From NCBI RefSeq assembly GCF_003351025.1, contig NZ_QPCG01000001.1:1681949-1745948 (forward strand): DNA of 64,000 nt, written 5' to 3'. Positions 1-9,215 of this stretch are shown in pieces. Each line of letters opens with the position of its first letter. Positions within the stretch are counted from its first letter, which is position 1. Under the pieces are notes generated by a model. The model did not search any database and was not told where the DNA came from. It worked only from the letters and a program-made list of their open reading frames with translations. A program made the position numbers and the translations under genes. The DNA is from Mucilaginibacter endophyticus. GTDB taxonomy: Bacteria; Bacteroidota; Bacteroidia; Sphingobacteriales; Sphingobacteriaceae.

Positions 1-2519
1 ATGGTGTAAGGGCATCAAACGGTGTTGTTATCATCACAACCAAAAAAGGAAAAAAAGACGGCGTGCAGGTGTCATTAGATGCTTATGCTTCATTGCAGTC
101 TGAACCTAAAAAATATAAAGTACTTAACGCGCAACAGTGGGCTACCCTGGCAAATGAAGTGCACGCTGCCGAAGGCTTTACTGAACTGCCTGAATGGAGT
201 AATCCTTCAGCTTTGCATAATGTGGATTGGCAGGATGCCGTATACCGTCAGGGCTTGAAACAAGATTATAACCTTGCCATCCGTGGGGGAAATGATAAAA
301 TTCAATCAGCTTTTTCAGCAGGTTATTATGATCAGAAAGGTATTGTACTTGGTTCGTTCTTTAAAAGGATCAACCTGGGTATGAATATCGATTACAATAT
401 CAGCAGCTGGTTAAAATCATCAACAAGTGCTAAATTCTCAAGGCAAAATACCAAAAATCCATTCGGAACAGGTTCGTTGGCGCAATTGAGTGAGTTGATC
501 CCAACGCTTGATGGCGGTAATAAACTTACCAGCGAAATTAAAGATTCAAAAGGTAATTATGGTTTCTTTAACCCGGTAAACATCTACACCAAAAGCTGGA
601 ATAACCCTGTTTATTCTATCGAAACACAGGATATCAAAAACTTACAGAACTACTTCTTAGGTTCAACATCGTTGGAGGCAACAATATTTGACGGGTTGAA
701 AATCAAAAGTAATTTAGGTATCAACACCAGTGATTTTTCCGGTTATTATTTTCAGCCTGAAGATAACAGGTCAAGCGAGCAATATAATTTAGGTGGTGCA
801 AATCAGCTGAGCGTTTACTCGCAAAATGCAAGCAATACATTTGAGTGGCTTTGGGAAAATACTATATCGTATAGCAAAACATTTGGCAAACATGCTATTG
901 ATTTTGTAGGTGGTGTATCTGAGCAGGAAAACACCGGCAGGCAGATTGGTGGCAGCGGTAATAACCTGCCAAGTAACTCCATCAGAGATTTAAGCCAGGT
1001 GCAAAATCTTGTTGCTTACGGCGGTCAGCAAACCTACTCGCTGGCATCACAGTTTGCAAGGTTAAACTATAAGTTTGCCGATAAATATTTGCTTACAGCT
1101 ACTGTAAGGCGCGATGGTTCATCTAAATTTTACACCGGCCATAAATACGGTACTTTCCCTTCTGGTTCAGTAGCCTGGAAAGCTAAAGAGGAATCGTTTT
1201 TGAAGGATGTTAACTGGCTTTCTGATTTGAAATTCCGTGGCAGCTATGGTATGGTTGGTAATCAGTCAAGCATTGGCCTGTTCCAGTATTTAGCTCGTTA
1301 CACCTCTGGTGGTCCGGCTACTTCGGGTTCAAACGTTGGTTATCCTTTTGGCAAAATCTATCAGAGCGGGTTAGCACTTACCAACCTTGATAACGTTAAC
1401 TTAAAATGGGAAACATCCAAACAAACCGATGTCGGTATGGATATCGCTTTCCTGAACAACAGCTTAACCTTAACGGTTGATTATTATAAAAAAGACTCGA
1501 AAGATTTCTTGTTAAACCTGCTTACTCCTGCACAAACCGGCTTTACATCGGCAACACAAAATGCCGGCAGTATTAGCAATAAAGGCTTTGAGTTTGCTTT
1601 AAACTACAGGCATACCATCAGAGATTTTAATTACGGCTTAGGGCTAAACATCACTACCGTAAGCAACAAGTTGGTTAGCATAAATAAGAACACTCAATTT
1701 ATTACCAACCTGGTTAACCTGCCGCTTCCGGCAAATGGCTGGTCAACATTTAGCGAAACCAATATCGGTCAGCCGGTAGGTGAGTTTTATGGTTACCAAT
1801 CATTGGGCATATTCCAAAACCAGGCCGAGATTGACGCGCTGAATGCAAAATCGCCTACAGGCCACTACCAGGTAGCTACTACCCAACCTGGTGATCGTAA
1901 GTTCAAAGATATCAACGGCGACGGCCAGATCACGGCTGATGACCGTACCAGTTTAGGAAGCCCGATCCCTAAATTTTATGGAGGCTTCAATATCGACCTT
2001 TCATACAAAGCCTTTGATTTTAACGCGTTCTTTTACGGCAGCTATGGCAATAAAATCTTCAATTACCAGGAGCGTAACCTGGAAAGCTTCCAGGCGCCGG
2101 GCTTTGTTGGAGTTGAAAACGTTAGCCAGCAGTATTATGAAAACCGCTGGACGCCAACTAACCCGTCAAATCGTTTTGCAAGGGCTACCTACAATGATGA
2201 CGTTAGCGCAAATAACGTTGCATCAAGCGTTTATGTTGAAAACGGCAGTTACCTGCGTTTAAGAAACGTTACATTCGGTTATACACTACCTGCGGCACTT
2301 ACCAAAAAAATGAGTGTTACCAAAATAAGGTTTTATATAGCGGCTCAAAACCTGTTCACCATTACCAAGTACACCGGTCTTGATCCGGAAATAGGGCAGG
2401 CCACCGGTACCGATCCAATTACGGGCGCTACTATTACCAACCCAACAGGTTCAGGTATCGATTTAGGTACTTACCCTTCATCAAAGTTTTACACCTTAGG
2501 TTTAAATGTAACTTTCTAA
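1..2519 (+). CDS. SusC/RagA TonB-dependent receptor, 5' end outside window
   Basis: This is the C-terminal part of an outer-membrane SusC/RagA-type TonB-dependent transporter. The reading frame is open from base 3 and already encodes the conserved plug motif GVRASNGVVIITTKKG, so the true start lies upstream; the GTG at 63 is internal. The rest is beta-barrel sequence, with the family-typical loop DINGDGQITADD near residue 620 and the late motif YVENGSYLRLRNVTFGYTLP. It ends 27 bp before a SusD gene, forming the usual SusCD import pair. The substrate cannot be read from the sequence. The operon downstream (DUF1080 and cytochrome c proteins) may work on the same sugar, but a strong terminator separates them. 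Confidence 0.96.
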   Translation, partial: GVRASNGVVIITTKKGKKDGVQVSLDAYASLQSEPKKYKVLNAQQWATLANEVHAAEGFTELPEWSNPSALHNVDWQDAVYRQGLKQDYNLAIRGGNDKIQSAFSAGYYDQKGIVLGSFFKRINLGMNIDYNISSWLKSSTSAKFSRQNTKNPFGTGSLAQLSELIPTLDGGNKLTSEIKDSKGNYGFFNPVNIYTKSWNNPVYSIETQDIKNLQNYFLGSTSLEATIFDGLKIKSNLGINTSDFSGYYFQPEDNRSSEQYNLGGANQLSVYSQNASNTFEWLWENTISYSKTFGKHAIDFVGGVSEQENTGRQIGGSGNNLPSNSIRDLSQVQNLVAYGGQQTYSLASQFARLNYKFADKYLLTATVRRDGSSKFYTGHKYGTFPSGSVAWKAKEESFLKDVNWLSDLKFRGSYGMVGNQSSIGLFQYLARYTSGGPATSGSNVGYPFGKIYQSGLALTNLDNVNLKWETSKQTDVGMDIAFLNNSLTLTVDYYKKDSKDFLLNLLTPAQTGFTSATQNAGSISNKGFEFALNYRHTIRDFNYGLGLNITTVSNKLVSINKNTQFITNLVNLPLPANGWSTFSETNIGQPVGEFYGYQSLGIFQNQAEIDALNAKSPTGHYQVATTQPGDRKFKDINGDGQITADDRTSLGSPIPKFYGGFNIDLSYKAFDFNAFFYGSYGNKIFNYQERNLESFQAPGFVGVENVSQQYYENRWTPTNPSNRFARATYNDDVSANNVASSVYVENGSYLRLRNVTFGYTLPAALTKKMSVTKIRFYIAAQNLFTITKYTGLDPEIGQATGTDPITGATITNPTGSGIDLGTYPSSKFYTLGLNVTF

Positions 2520-2546
2520 TTCAACATTTAACATAACAGTAAAGAA

Positions 2547-4166
2547 ATGAAATTCAACAAGAAATATATATACGTACTTTCAGTTGGACTGGCAGTATTG
2601 CTTCCATTAAGCTGTAAGAAAAACTTTCTGGATCAAACCGATTCGCAGCATCCTACGGCGACAACTTTGTTTGATAAGCCTGCTGATGGCATAGCCCTTG
2701 TAAATGCAATCTATGATACCTATCAAAATGCCGACCTTTTAAAGAAATCACTTTGGTATTACGCAAATTTCCAATCGCATGATTTTTTCAACTGGGGTAA
2801 CGACAGGTTTTATAATACCTATGCAATCCCATCAACCTTCGGCGCTATTGAGGTTTTCTGGACACGTGCCTATGTTGGTATAGCCCGTGCAAACTCGGCG
2901 CTGCCTATCATTGCAAAAATGAAGGCTGACGGTGTATTGACCGCCGCCCTTGCAGACAGGCTTACCGGTGAAATTTACTTTTTACGCGGTATGACCTACT
3001 ATTACCTGGCGGCAAGCTTTGGTGGCGTTCCGTTAGAGTTAAAAGACGGCACCAACCAGGGTTTAACACCAAGAAGTACCCAGGATCAGGTATTTACCCA
3101 GGTAGTGTCTGACCTGACAGCTGCAGCTGGTTTGTTGCCATGGAAAGAAGCATTGGCAGATTCTGAAAAAGGCCGTGCTACCAAGGGTGCCGCCTTAGGT
3201 TATTTGGGTGCGGCGCAAATGTGGCTTAAAAAATATGCTGATGCTTTAGCTTCATATAATCAGCTAACCGGTAAGTATACGCTATTGCCCAACTTTATCG
3301 ATGTACATGAATACGATAAGCAAAATAATGACGAGTCGCTTTTTGAAGTACAGTTTGATGTTGCCGGTACTCAAAGCTGGGGCGCAAGTAACGAGGTAGC
3401 CTGGATCAGCACCTTTGGTATGCCCGAAGAAGTAACCAACTTTGGTTATGATTACGCCAACTCGGCTTTAGCAAGTTCATTTCAGGATGGCGATTTGCGT
3501 AGGGTGGCAACTGTAATTGGCCCTGGTGACGAAAATCCAAGCCCTGGTATCAAAGCCCGTGGGGGTATTAAATCATATCCACTGGTTATATCTGGATTTG
3601 CCAGTACCGACCCGGCTATAAAGGCAAAATATACCGGCGATGACGGAAAGATCATTAACACTTGTGGTACAAAAACACGTCCATGGGTTGGTTCTGATAA
3701 TACGCAGTTAAGAACCGGTTATTATAATGAAAAGTTTTGGCGTGATCCTACATTGGTGGGTAACTCTGGGGATCAAACCATATTTGGCGCTCAAAACCAG
3801 ACCCTGTTACGTTTTGGTGAGGTATTACTAAGTAAAGCTGAATGCCAGGCGCGTACAGGCGATGCTGCAGGTGCTTTGGCTACGCTGAAACAAGTTCGCG
3901 ACCGTGCTTTTGGCGGTTCGGCCCCTTTAATTTTTATTAGTGATGGCAAAGTGGTTACCGATCCTTTACAAATGGTTTACAGTGAATACAGGCACGAACT
4001 ATCCGGCGAATACTCAACTTTTTATGATTTAAGAAGAGCCGGTGTAGCGACAGATTTTGTGAAGAACGTATACGGTATAACTATACCTACCGGCAGGGAG
4101 TTGTATCCAATCCCTCAGTTTGAGATAGGGCTTAATCCTAATTTGACTCAAAACCCAGGTTATTAA
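2547..4166 (+). CDS. SusD/RagB family outer-membrane lipoprotein
   Basis: Surface substrate-binding partner of the SusC just upstream (27 bp gap, same strand). The protein has 539 residues. Its N-terminus is a lipoprotein signal with lipobox LPLSC, giving a lipidated Cys at residue 23 followed by KKNFLDQ, a common start of mature SusD proteins. The TPR-like region carries RGMTYYYLAASFGGVPLEL, the classic SusD motif, near residues 146-164. The C-terminus ends in the typical ELYPIPQFEIGLNPNLTQNPGY pattern (split here by family consensus: tyrosine-proline-isoleucine-proline then NPNLTQNPGY). It is followed 16 bp later by a strong hairpin terminator, so the SusCD transcript probably ends there. 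Confidence 0.96.
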   Translation: MKFNKKYIYVLSVGLAVLLPLSCKKNFLDQTDSQHPTATTLFDKPADGIALVNAIYDTYQNADLLKKSLWYYANFQSHDFFNWGNDRFYNTYAIPSTFGAIEVFWTRAYVGIARANSALPIIAKMKADGVLTAALADRLTGEIYFLRGMTYYYLAASFGGVPLELKDGTNQGLTPRSTQDQVFTQVVSDLTAAAGLLPWKEALADSEKGRATKGAALGYLGAAQMWLKKYADALASYNQLTGKYTLLPNFIDVHEYDKQNNDESLFEVQFDVAGTQSWGASNEVAWISTFGMPEEVTNFGYDYANSALASSFQDGDLRRVATVIGPGDENPSPGIKARGGIKSYPLVISGFASTDPAIKAKYTGDDGKIINTCGTKTRPWVGSDNTQLRTGYYNEKFWRDPTLVGNSGDQTIFGAQNQTLLRFGEVLLSKAECQARTGDAAGALATLKQVRDRAFGGSAPLIFISDGKVVTDPLQMVYSEYRHELSGEYSTFYDLRRAGVATDFVKNVYGITIPTGRELYPIPQFEIGLNPNLTQNPGY

Positions 4167-4182
4167 TAAGGCCTGATTTAAG

Positions 4183-4225
4183 AAAGCGGGTTTCTTCCAA
4201 CCGGAAGAAACCCGCTTTGTATTTT
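4183..4225 (+). terminator. Rho-independent terminator after SusCD
   Basis: A perfect 16-bp inverted repeat (4183-4198 pairing with 4203-4218) with a 4-base loop AACC, followed by GTATTTT. It closes the SusCD unit and separates it from the DUF1080 operon. Confidence 0.85.
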
Positions 4226-4345
4226 AAGCTTTGCTGATGAGGATAGTTAATAGCAGTTGATTGGACGGTAATGGAGCCTAAGATGTTGTAAATTAGATCA
4301 GAAGATGCCAGTAAAAATTAAATCAGGTATTGATAAAATATTATT

Positions 4346-4359
4346 CGTAATCGATTGCG
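4346..4359. promoter_or_regulatory. Candidate LacI-family operator upstream of the DUF1080 operon
   Basis: CGTAATCGATTGCG is a near-perfect palindrome with the perfect core AATCGATT and a central CG, the usual form of LacI/GalR-family operators. It lies about 85 bp upstream of the ATG at 4443, in the only long promoter gap before the operon. A possible -7-like element TATCTTG follows at 4369-4375. A LacI-type regulator is encoded at 27768-28796, but the pairing is inference only. Confidence 0.4.
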
Positions 4360-4442
4360 TAAATTAATTATCTTGCGTTACAAATGTGAGGCTGACATTA
4401 TCATTCGCCTCAACCAATAAACCATATTATAATTCAAAACCA

Positions 4443-6278
4443 ATGCATTGCTTTAATCAATCTCCTAAACTCCCCAGCCGGAAAAAGTTTTGGATAGCTT
4501 GCGTGTGCTTGTTGGGTTGCCAGCAACTCATGGCGCAAAACGCTGTACCTCTTAATGATCTCTCTTTTTTCGATAATCCATCATCAAACTGGAAGGTAGC
4601 GGCCAATGGACAAGCCGATATCACGCAGGATGAAGTATTAACTACAAAAGATGGCAACGGGATACTGGTAAACCAGCCCGGTAAAAAGGGCGCAAAAGAC
4701 CTGTTTACAAAAACGGTTTATGGTGATGCTGATCTTGAGCTTGATTATATGATGGCCAAAGGCTCTAACTCAGGTATCTATCTGCAGGGGCGTTATGAAA
4801 TTCAGCTACTGGATAGCTGGGGAACAGTAAACCCAAAATCGGGAGATAATGGCGGTATTTATGAACGTTGGGACGATAGTAAACCAGAGGGGCAGCAAGG
4901 TTACGACGGTCATGCGCCACGGCAAAACGCCAGCCGCGCGCCGGGTTTATGGCAGCATATAAAAATTTCGTTCCAGGCACCTCGCTTTGATGGTAATGGC
5001 CAAAAGATCAGCAATGCTAAAGTACTTTATGTTTGGTTAAATGGCGTTTTGATTCAGGACAATGTGGAGCTTGCCGGGCCAACTCGTGGGGCTTTTGATA
5101 ATAAGGAAGCAGCAACTGGTCCGCTGCGTTTACAGGGCGATCATGGGCCGGTAGCTTTCCGTAACATCAGGATCACCAATTACGATAGGCCGCATCCAAC
5201 GCTTTCAAACCTCAAATATTGGGTTTATAAAGGCGGTGAAATAGCAGGCGATAGTTATAAAAAACTGAAACCTGAATCTGAAGGAACTTCGCCTGTATTA
5301 TCATCAAACCAAAGCAAGCTTAATAATGATTTTTTAATTCGTTACACAGGTAATATCCAGATTAAAGAAGCGGGTGAGTACGCTTTTAAACTGAGCGTAC
5401 CCGGTGGAAAGGGCGTATTTCGTGTTGGTGGCGCTGACGCGGTTGCTTTAACAGAAAATAGGGGCGAGGGGAAAATTCAATTGCAACCCGGGGATCATCC
5501 ATTTGAACTACTCTATTCAAAAAACGTAGACTGGGCTAAACCGGCATTAGGGCTTACTGTAGCAGGCCCTGGTATACGTGAGTATCTGCTAAGCGATGCT
5601 AATGTAAGTAACAATGATCCTGTTGATCCTATATTGATTAATGCTACATCAAATACCATTTTGCGTAGTTTCTCCGATTTGCCGGGTGGTATCAGGGTTA
5701 CACATGGCGTAAATGTGGGCAGTCCCGAGCTGTTACATTATACTTATGATTTGGATAAGGGAATGATCGTGGAGATCTGGCGCGGCGGCTTTTTAGATGC
5801 AACACCGATGTGGCATGACAGGGGCGATGGTTCATCGCGTCCTGCCGGCTCGGTTCAATATCTCGGTAAACCGGTGCCTGCCATTGAAAAGCTGAGCGAT
5901 GCAAATGCCGCCTGGGCATTGGATACTGTCGGCACGGGATACAGGCCTAAAGGTTATGTTTTAAACGCCGATGATGTTCCTGCATTTAAATACAACATTT
6001 ATGGCACTTCGGTAACTGATGCCAGCAGTGTGATGGATAAAGGACAGGGCATTCACCGGGAAGTAACCCTTGCAAATGCTGTTGATGGCCTGTTTTATCA
6101 CCTCGCTTCAGGAAACATCGAAGCACTTGGCAACGGATTGTATGCCATTGATGATAAATCCTACTATATCCGTATTGATGACGCGGCGGGAGTAAAAGCG
6201 GTTGTTCGTGATGCAGGAGGGAAGCAGGAACTTATCATTCCCATCCAAAAGAAATTAACCTATTCTATCATTTTTTAA
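4443..6278 (+). CDS. Exported DUF1080 (3-keto-disaccharide hydrolase family) protein with PA14-like domain
   Basis: About 611 residues from the ATG at 4443; an in-frame GTG at 4386 would add 19 residues before the signal peptide, so the ATG is preferred. After the signal sequence ending in QLMAQNA comes a DUF1080 concanavalin-like domain (about residues 30-245) with SGIYLQGRYEIQLLDSWG and the later GPLRLQGDHGPVAFRNIRI. A PA14-like domain follows (about 260-380), then a region of about 220 residues that I do not recognise with GMIVEIWRGGFLDATPMW. DUF1080 proteins are assigned to 3-keto-disaccharide hydrolysis, so a periplasmic sugar-cleaving role is likely. The gene is 12 bp upstream of a beta-propeller/cytochrome c gene and probably co-transcribed with it. 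Confidence 0.88.
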   Translation: MHCFNQSPKLPSRKKFWIACVCLLGCQQLMAQNAVPLNDLSFFDNPSSNWKVAANGQADITQDEVLTTKDGNGILVNQPGKKGAKDLFTKTVYGDADLELDYMMAKGSNSGIYLQGRYEIQLLDSWGTVNPKSGDNGGIYERWDDSKPEGQQGYDGHAPRQNASRAPGLWQHIKISFQAPRFDGNGQKISNAKVLYVWLNGVLIQDNVELAGPTRGAFDNKEAATGPLRLQGDHGPVAFRNIRITNYDRPHPTLSNLKYWVYKGGEIAGDSYKKLKPESEGTSPVLSSNQSKLNNDFLIRYTGNIQIKEAGEYAFKLSVPGGKGVFRVGGADAVALTENRGEGKIQLQPGDHPFELLYSKNVDWAKPALGLTVAGPGIREYLLSDANVSNNDPVDPILINATSNTILRSFSDLPGGIRVTHGVNVGSPELLHYTYDLDKGMIVEIWRGGFLDATPMWHDRGDGSSRPAGSVQYLGKPVPAIEKLSDANAAWALDTVGTGYRPKGYVLNADDVPAFKYNIYGTSVTDASSVMDKGQGIHREVTLANAVDGLFYHLASGNIEALGNGLYAIDDKSYYIRIDDAAGVKAVVRDAGGKQELIIPIQKKLTYSIIF

Positions 6279-6290
6279 GCTGCCCACATC

Positions 6291-8252
6291 ATGAACAATA
6301 CATTAAAACAAATGATAAACAGGGGCGTACTGCTTTTTACACTTGTAATTACAGCGCTGTTAAGCGATATCAAAAATACTTTAGCCCAGGCCGAATCGCC
6401 TAAAGAGGATGATTTTTTCAAGATCATGAAAGTGCCGGCACCCGAAGGTACTATACTGGAGGTTGGCGGTTTGTGCACTTTGCCTAACGGTACTTTGGCG
6501 GTAACCACCCGCCGTGGTGATATTTTTATGGTCGAAAATCCAACCGGCCAACATCCGTTCTTCCGCAAGTTTGCTTCGGGTTTGCATGAGGTGTTGGGTG
6601 CAGCCTGGAAGGATGGTGCTTTATACGTTGTTCAGCGTGGCGAGCTTACCAAGCTGGTTGATACCAATATGGACGGCAAAGCCGATGTTTTTGAAACTAT
6701 CTATGCGTGGCCCTTATCCGGTAATTACCATGAATACAGCTTTGGCCCTAAAATAGCGCCGGATGGTTCGTTTTTTGTTACCCTGAACCTCGGCTTTCCG
6801 CCAGATTGGTGGCATCCGAAAAGCTTTGTGCCATGGCGCGGCTGGGCTTTAAATATCAAGGAAGATGGCACCGTTACACCTTGGGCGGCGGGTTTCCGTT
6901 CGCCATGCGGTATCAGTATGATTGATGGCGAACTTTGGTATGCCGATAACCAGGGCGATTGGGTTGGCTCTGGTAGTATCATGCCAATTAAAAAAGGTGC
7001 CTTTATGGGACACCCCTCAAGTTTGGTTTGGACAGGTTTGCCTAACTCTCCATTAAAATTAACTTCCGAACAGTTCTTCGCCAAAAATAACCCACGGATT
7101 GAGTTTGATAAAAGCGGGCAACCGGTTAAACCGCAGGATGTAGTGAATGAAAAATTTAAAACCGAATTTGAGGCTAAAAAAGAATTTCCTGAATTGCAGT
7201 TACCAGCCGTTTGGTTGCCGCATGGTATATTGGGTATTTCCAATTCCGAGATTGTTAAAATTCCGGAAGGCGCGTTTGGCCCTTTTGCCGGTCAGTTGCT
7301 GATCTGCGATCAGGGTCAAAGTATGGTAGACAGAATCTTTTTAGAGAAAGTTAATGGCGAATATCAGGGTGCAGCCTGGGCTTTCAGAAGCGGTTTTCAA
7401 TCGGGCATTGTAAGGCTGGCCTGGTTACCTGATGGTTCATTAGCCGCAGGCGAAACCAACCGCGGCTGGGGATCGGCAGGGGAGGCTACTATGGGTTTAC
7501 AGCGTTTGGTATGGAATAATAAAGTTCCGTTTGAGATGCGCGCCATCCGTGCCATGCCCGATGGTTTTGAGATAGAGTTTACCAAGCCGGTTGATAAAAA
7601 AGTGGCTGAAGATATAGCCTCATACTCAGTTGAAAGTTATATCTATAAATATCATGGTGTATATGGCAGTCCGCCGGTAAATACCGAAAAATGCCCTATA
7701 GCTGGTGTTAAAGTATCTGAAGATGGTTTAAAAGCCCGCCTTATCGTAAATAACCTCCGGAAATATTATATCCACACCATCACGCTTGCTGCCATTCGTG
7801 ATAAGGAAAATTATTTCAACCTTGTGCATCCAACGGCATATTATACATTGAATAATATCCCCGAAGGGCAAAAGCTTTCAATGAGCGAGGTAAGTACCGT
7901 AAACTCTGCTAAGGCGGTTTCGGCAGAGCTTAAAAGAGGTGTAGCAGGTAAAAAAGGAGTAGCGGCGAAACCCGTTTTGCCGGTTAATGCAATTCCTACC
8001 TATGCAGAAATACAGCCAATCCTGCTAAAAAACACCTGCCTTTCATGTCATAACGCTACCAAAAGGCAGGTAGGCCCCGCGTACGTAGATGTAGCCAAGC
8101 GGAAATACAGTGTAGCTGAGCTGATCCAGCTGATCCATAATCCTAAACCGGAACATTGGCCTGATTATTCAACACCGATGCCGCCCATGCCGCAGGTGCC
8201 TAAGGACGAAGCCCGGAAGATAGCTTTATGGATTAAATCGCTGGCTAAATAG
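6291..8252 (+). CDS. Glucose/sorbosone dehydrogenase-like beta-propeller with C-terminal cytochrome c
   Basis: 653 residues, exported: the N-terminal hydrophobic segment ends near NTLAQAES. Residues about 45-420 read as a six-bladed beta-propeller of the PQQ-type soluble sugar dehydrogenase/NHL kind (GGLCTLPNGTLAVTTRRGDI, FRSPCGISMIDGELWYADNQ). The last ~90 residues form a class I cytochrome c with the heme motif CLSCH at about 583-587 and a Met-Pro-rich distal segment (STPMPPMPQ) supplying the likely Met ligand near 630-633. The protein is therefore probably a periplasmic oxidoreductase passing electrons from a sugar to its own heme. It lies between two DUF1080 genes, which suggests oxidation to a 3-keto sugar followed by hydrolysis (inference). 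Bound PQQ cannot be confirmed by eye. Confidence 0.85.
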   Translation: MNNTLKQMINRGVLLFTLVITALLSDIKNTLAQAESPKEDDFFKIMKVPAPEGTILEVGGLCTLPNGTLAVTTRRGDIFMVENPTGQHPFFRKFASGLHEVLGAAWKDGALYVVQRGELTKLVDTNMDGKADVFETIYAWPLSGNYHEYSFGPKIAPDGSFFVTLNLGFPPDWWHPKSFVPWRGWALNIKEDGTVTPWAAGFRSPCGISMIDGELWYADNQGDWVGSGSIMPIKKGAFMGHPSSLVWTGLPNSPLKLTSEQFFAKNNPRIEFDKSGQPVKPQDVVNEKFKTEFEAKKEFPELQLPAVWLPHGILGISNSEIVKIPEGAFGPFAGQLLICDQGQSMVDRIFLEKVNGEYQGAAWAFRSGFQSGIVRLAWLPDGSLAAGETNRGWGSAGEATMGLQRLVWNNKVPFEMRAIRAMPDGFEIEFTKPVDKKVAEDIASYSVESYIYKYHGVYGSPPVNTEKCPIAGVKVSEDGLKARLIVNNLRKYYIHTITLAAIRDKENYFNLVHPTAYYTLNNIPEGQKLSMSEVSTVNSAKAVSAELKRGVAGKKGVAAKPVLPVNAIPTYAEIQPILLKNTCLSCHNATKRQVGPAYVDVAKRKYSVAELIQLIHNPKPEHWPDYSTPMPPMPQVPKDEARKIALWIKSLAK

Positions 8253-8257
8253 TAGGG

Positions 8258-8292
8258 AAGCTTAAAGCTGAAGGCCGAAAGCCTAAAGCAAA
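8258..8292. repeat. Degenerate heptanucleotide tandem repeat (5 units)
   Basis: Five consecutive 7-mers, AAGCTTA, AAGCTGA, AGGCCGA, AAGCCTA and AAGCAAA, fill the gap between the cytochrome gene and the second DUF1080 gene. The period is exactly 7 and the AAGC start is nearly constant. It is non-coding and its function is unknown. Confidence 0.6.
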
Positions 8293-8334
8293 TGGTTAAT
8301 TATCGTTTGATATTAATGTTTTATATAAAGTTCA

Positions 8335-9105
8335 ATGAAACACAAAATTATTTTCACCGCTTTATTAGCAGGTAGTTCAATAGCTACATTTGCGCAGCAA
8401 AATGCAAAGCCGGAAGATACCGAGATTTGGTCGCCGGTGCCTGCCGTGGTTACACCGGGTAAAGCTTTGGGAGATGCCCCGTCTGACGCTGTTGTTTTGT
8501 TTGATGGCAAAAATCTTGATGAATGGGTAGCCACAAATGATTCCACAGCAAGCCATAAATGGAATGTGTTGGATAAAATAATCACCGTTGATAAAAGCGC
8601 GGGGGATATTCAAACCAAACGCAAGTTCATGGATTTTCAGTTGCATATAGAATACCGCATCCCGTCAAACATTACCGGCAGCGGCCAGGCACGTGGTAAT
8701 AGCGGTATTTTTCTGGCAGCCCTGCCCTGGGGAGCGGGTGGTTACGAATTGCAGGTTCTGGACAATTACAACAATAAAACCTATGTTAATGGGCAAGTGG
8801 GTAGTTTGTATAAACAGGCAATTCCACTGGCTAATGCCTGCCGCAAACCTGGCGAATGGCAAACTTATGATGTGATTTGGACAGCCCCGCGTTTTAACGA
8901 AGATGGTTCGTTAAAATCGGCAGCACGCGCTACCGTACTTCATAATGGCGTGCTGGTTCAAAGCAATACTTCATTAATAGGAGATACCCCGTATATCGGT
9001 AAACCCGAATACCGTAAACATGGTGCCTCGCCAATTAAACTCCAAGCCCATGGTGATAAAAGCGAGCCAATTAGTTATCGTAATATTTGGGTAAGGGAAT
9101 TATAA
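8335..9105 (+). CDS. Exported DUF1080 (3-keto-disaccharide hydrolase family) protein
   Basis: 256 residues, a single-domain DUF1080 protein. A signal peptide ends at ATFAQQN. The core runs from DAVVLFDGKNLDEWVA to the C-terminal KLQAHGDKSEPISYRNIWVR, with the family segment GNSGIFLAALPWGAGGYELQVLD in between (written here in part: SGIFL, GGYELQVLD). It is the last gene of the operon that starts at 4443 and is probably a periplasmic or surface hydrolase acting beside the larger paralogue. The 82-bp spacer before it holds the heptamer repeat. A REP-like inverted repeat follows the gene, between it and the convergent MFS gene. Confidence 0.92.
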   Translation: MKHKIIFTALLAGSSIATFAQQNAKPEDTEIWSPVPAVVTPGKALGDAPSDAVVLFDGKNLDEWVATNDSTASHKWNVLDKIITVDKSAGDIQTKRKFMDFQLHIEYRIPSNITGSGQARGNSGIFLAALPWGAGGYELQVLDNYNNKTYVNGQVGSLYKQAIPLANACRKPGEWQTYDVIWTAPRFNEDGSLKSAARATVLHNGVLVQSNTSLIGDTPYIGKPEYRKHGASPIKLQAHGDKSEPISYRNIWVREL

Positions 9106-9118
9106 AAGGAAGAAAATA

Positions 9119-9208
9119 TGTCATTGCGAGCGAAGCGTGGCAACCGCATGCTATACAGAGCGGATTTGCTTCCGTGCGATTGCTTCGTTCCTCGCAATGA
9201 CATGTTTT
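9119..9208. repeat. REP-like inverted repeat, family A copy 1
   Basis: An element of about 82 bp bounded by perfect 12-bp inverted ends (TGTCATTGCGAG at 9119-9130 and CTCGCAATGACA at 9191-9202), with an inner imperfect stem. It is followed by a T-run at 9204-9210, so it may also end transcription. A second copy with nearly the same sequence lies at 61666-61750. Both copies sit between convergent genes. No coding capacity. Confidence 0.85.
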
Positions 9209-9215
9209 TTTAACC

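Noticed and set aside
6725..7243. 172-aa ORF on the minus strand
   Set aside because: It lies fully inside the cytochrome c/propeller gene in antisense, has no domain or signal sequence and is explained as a shadow frame.
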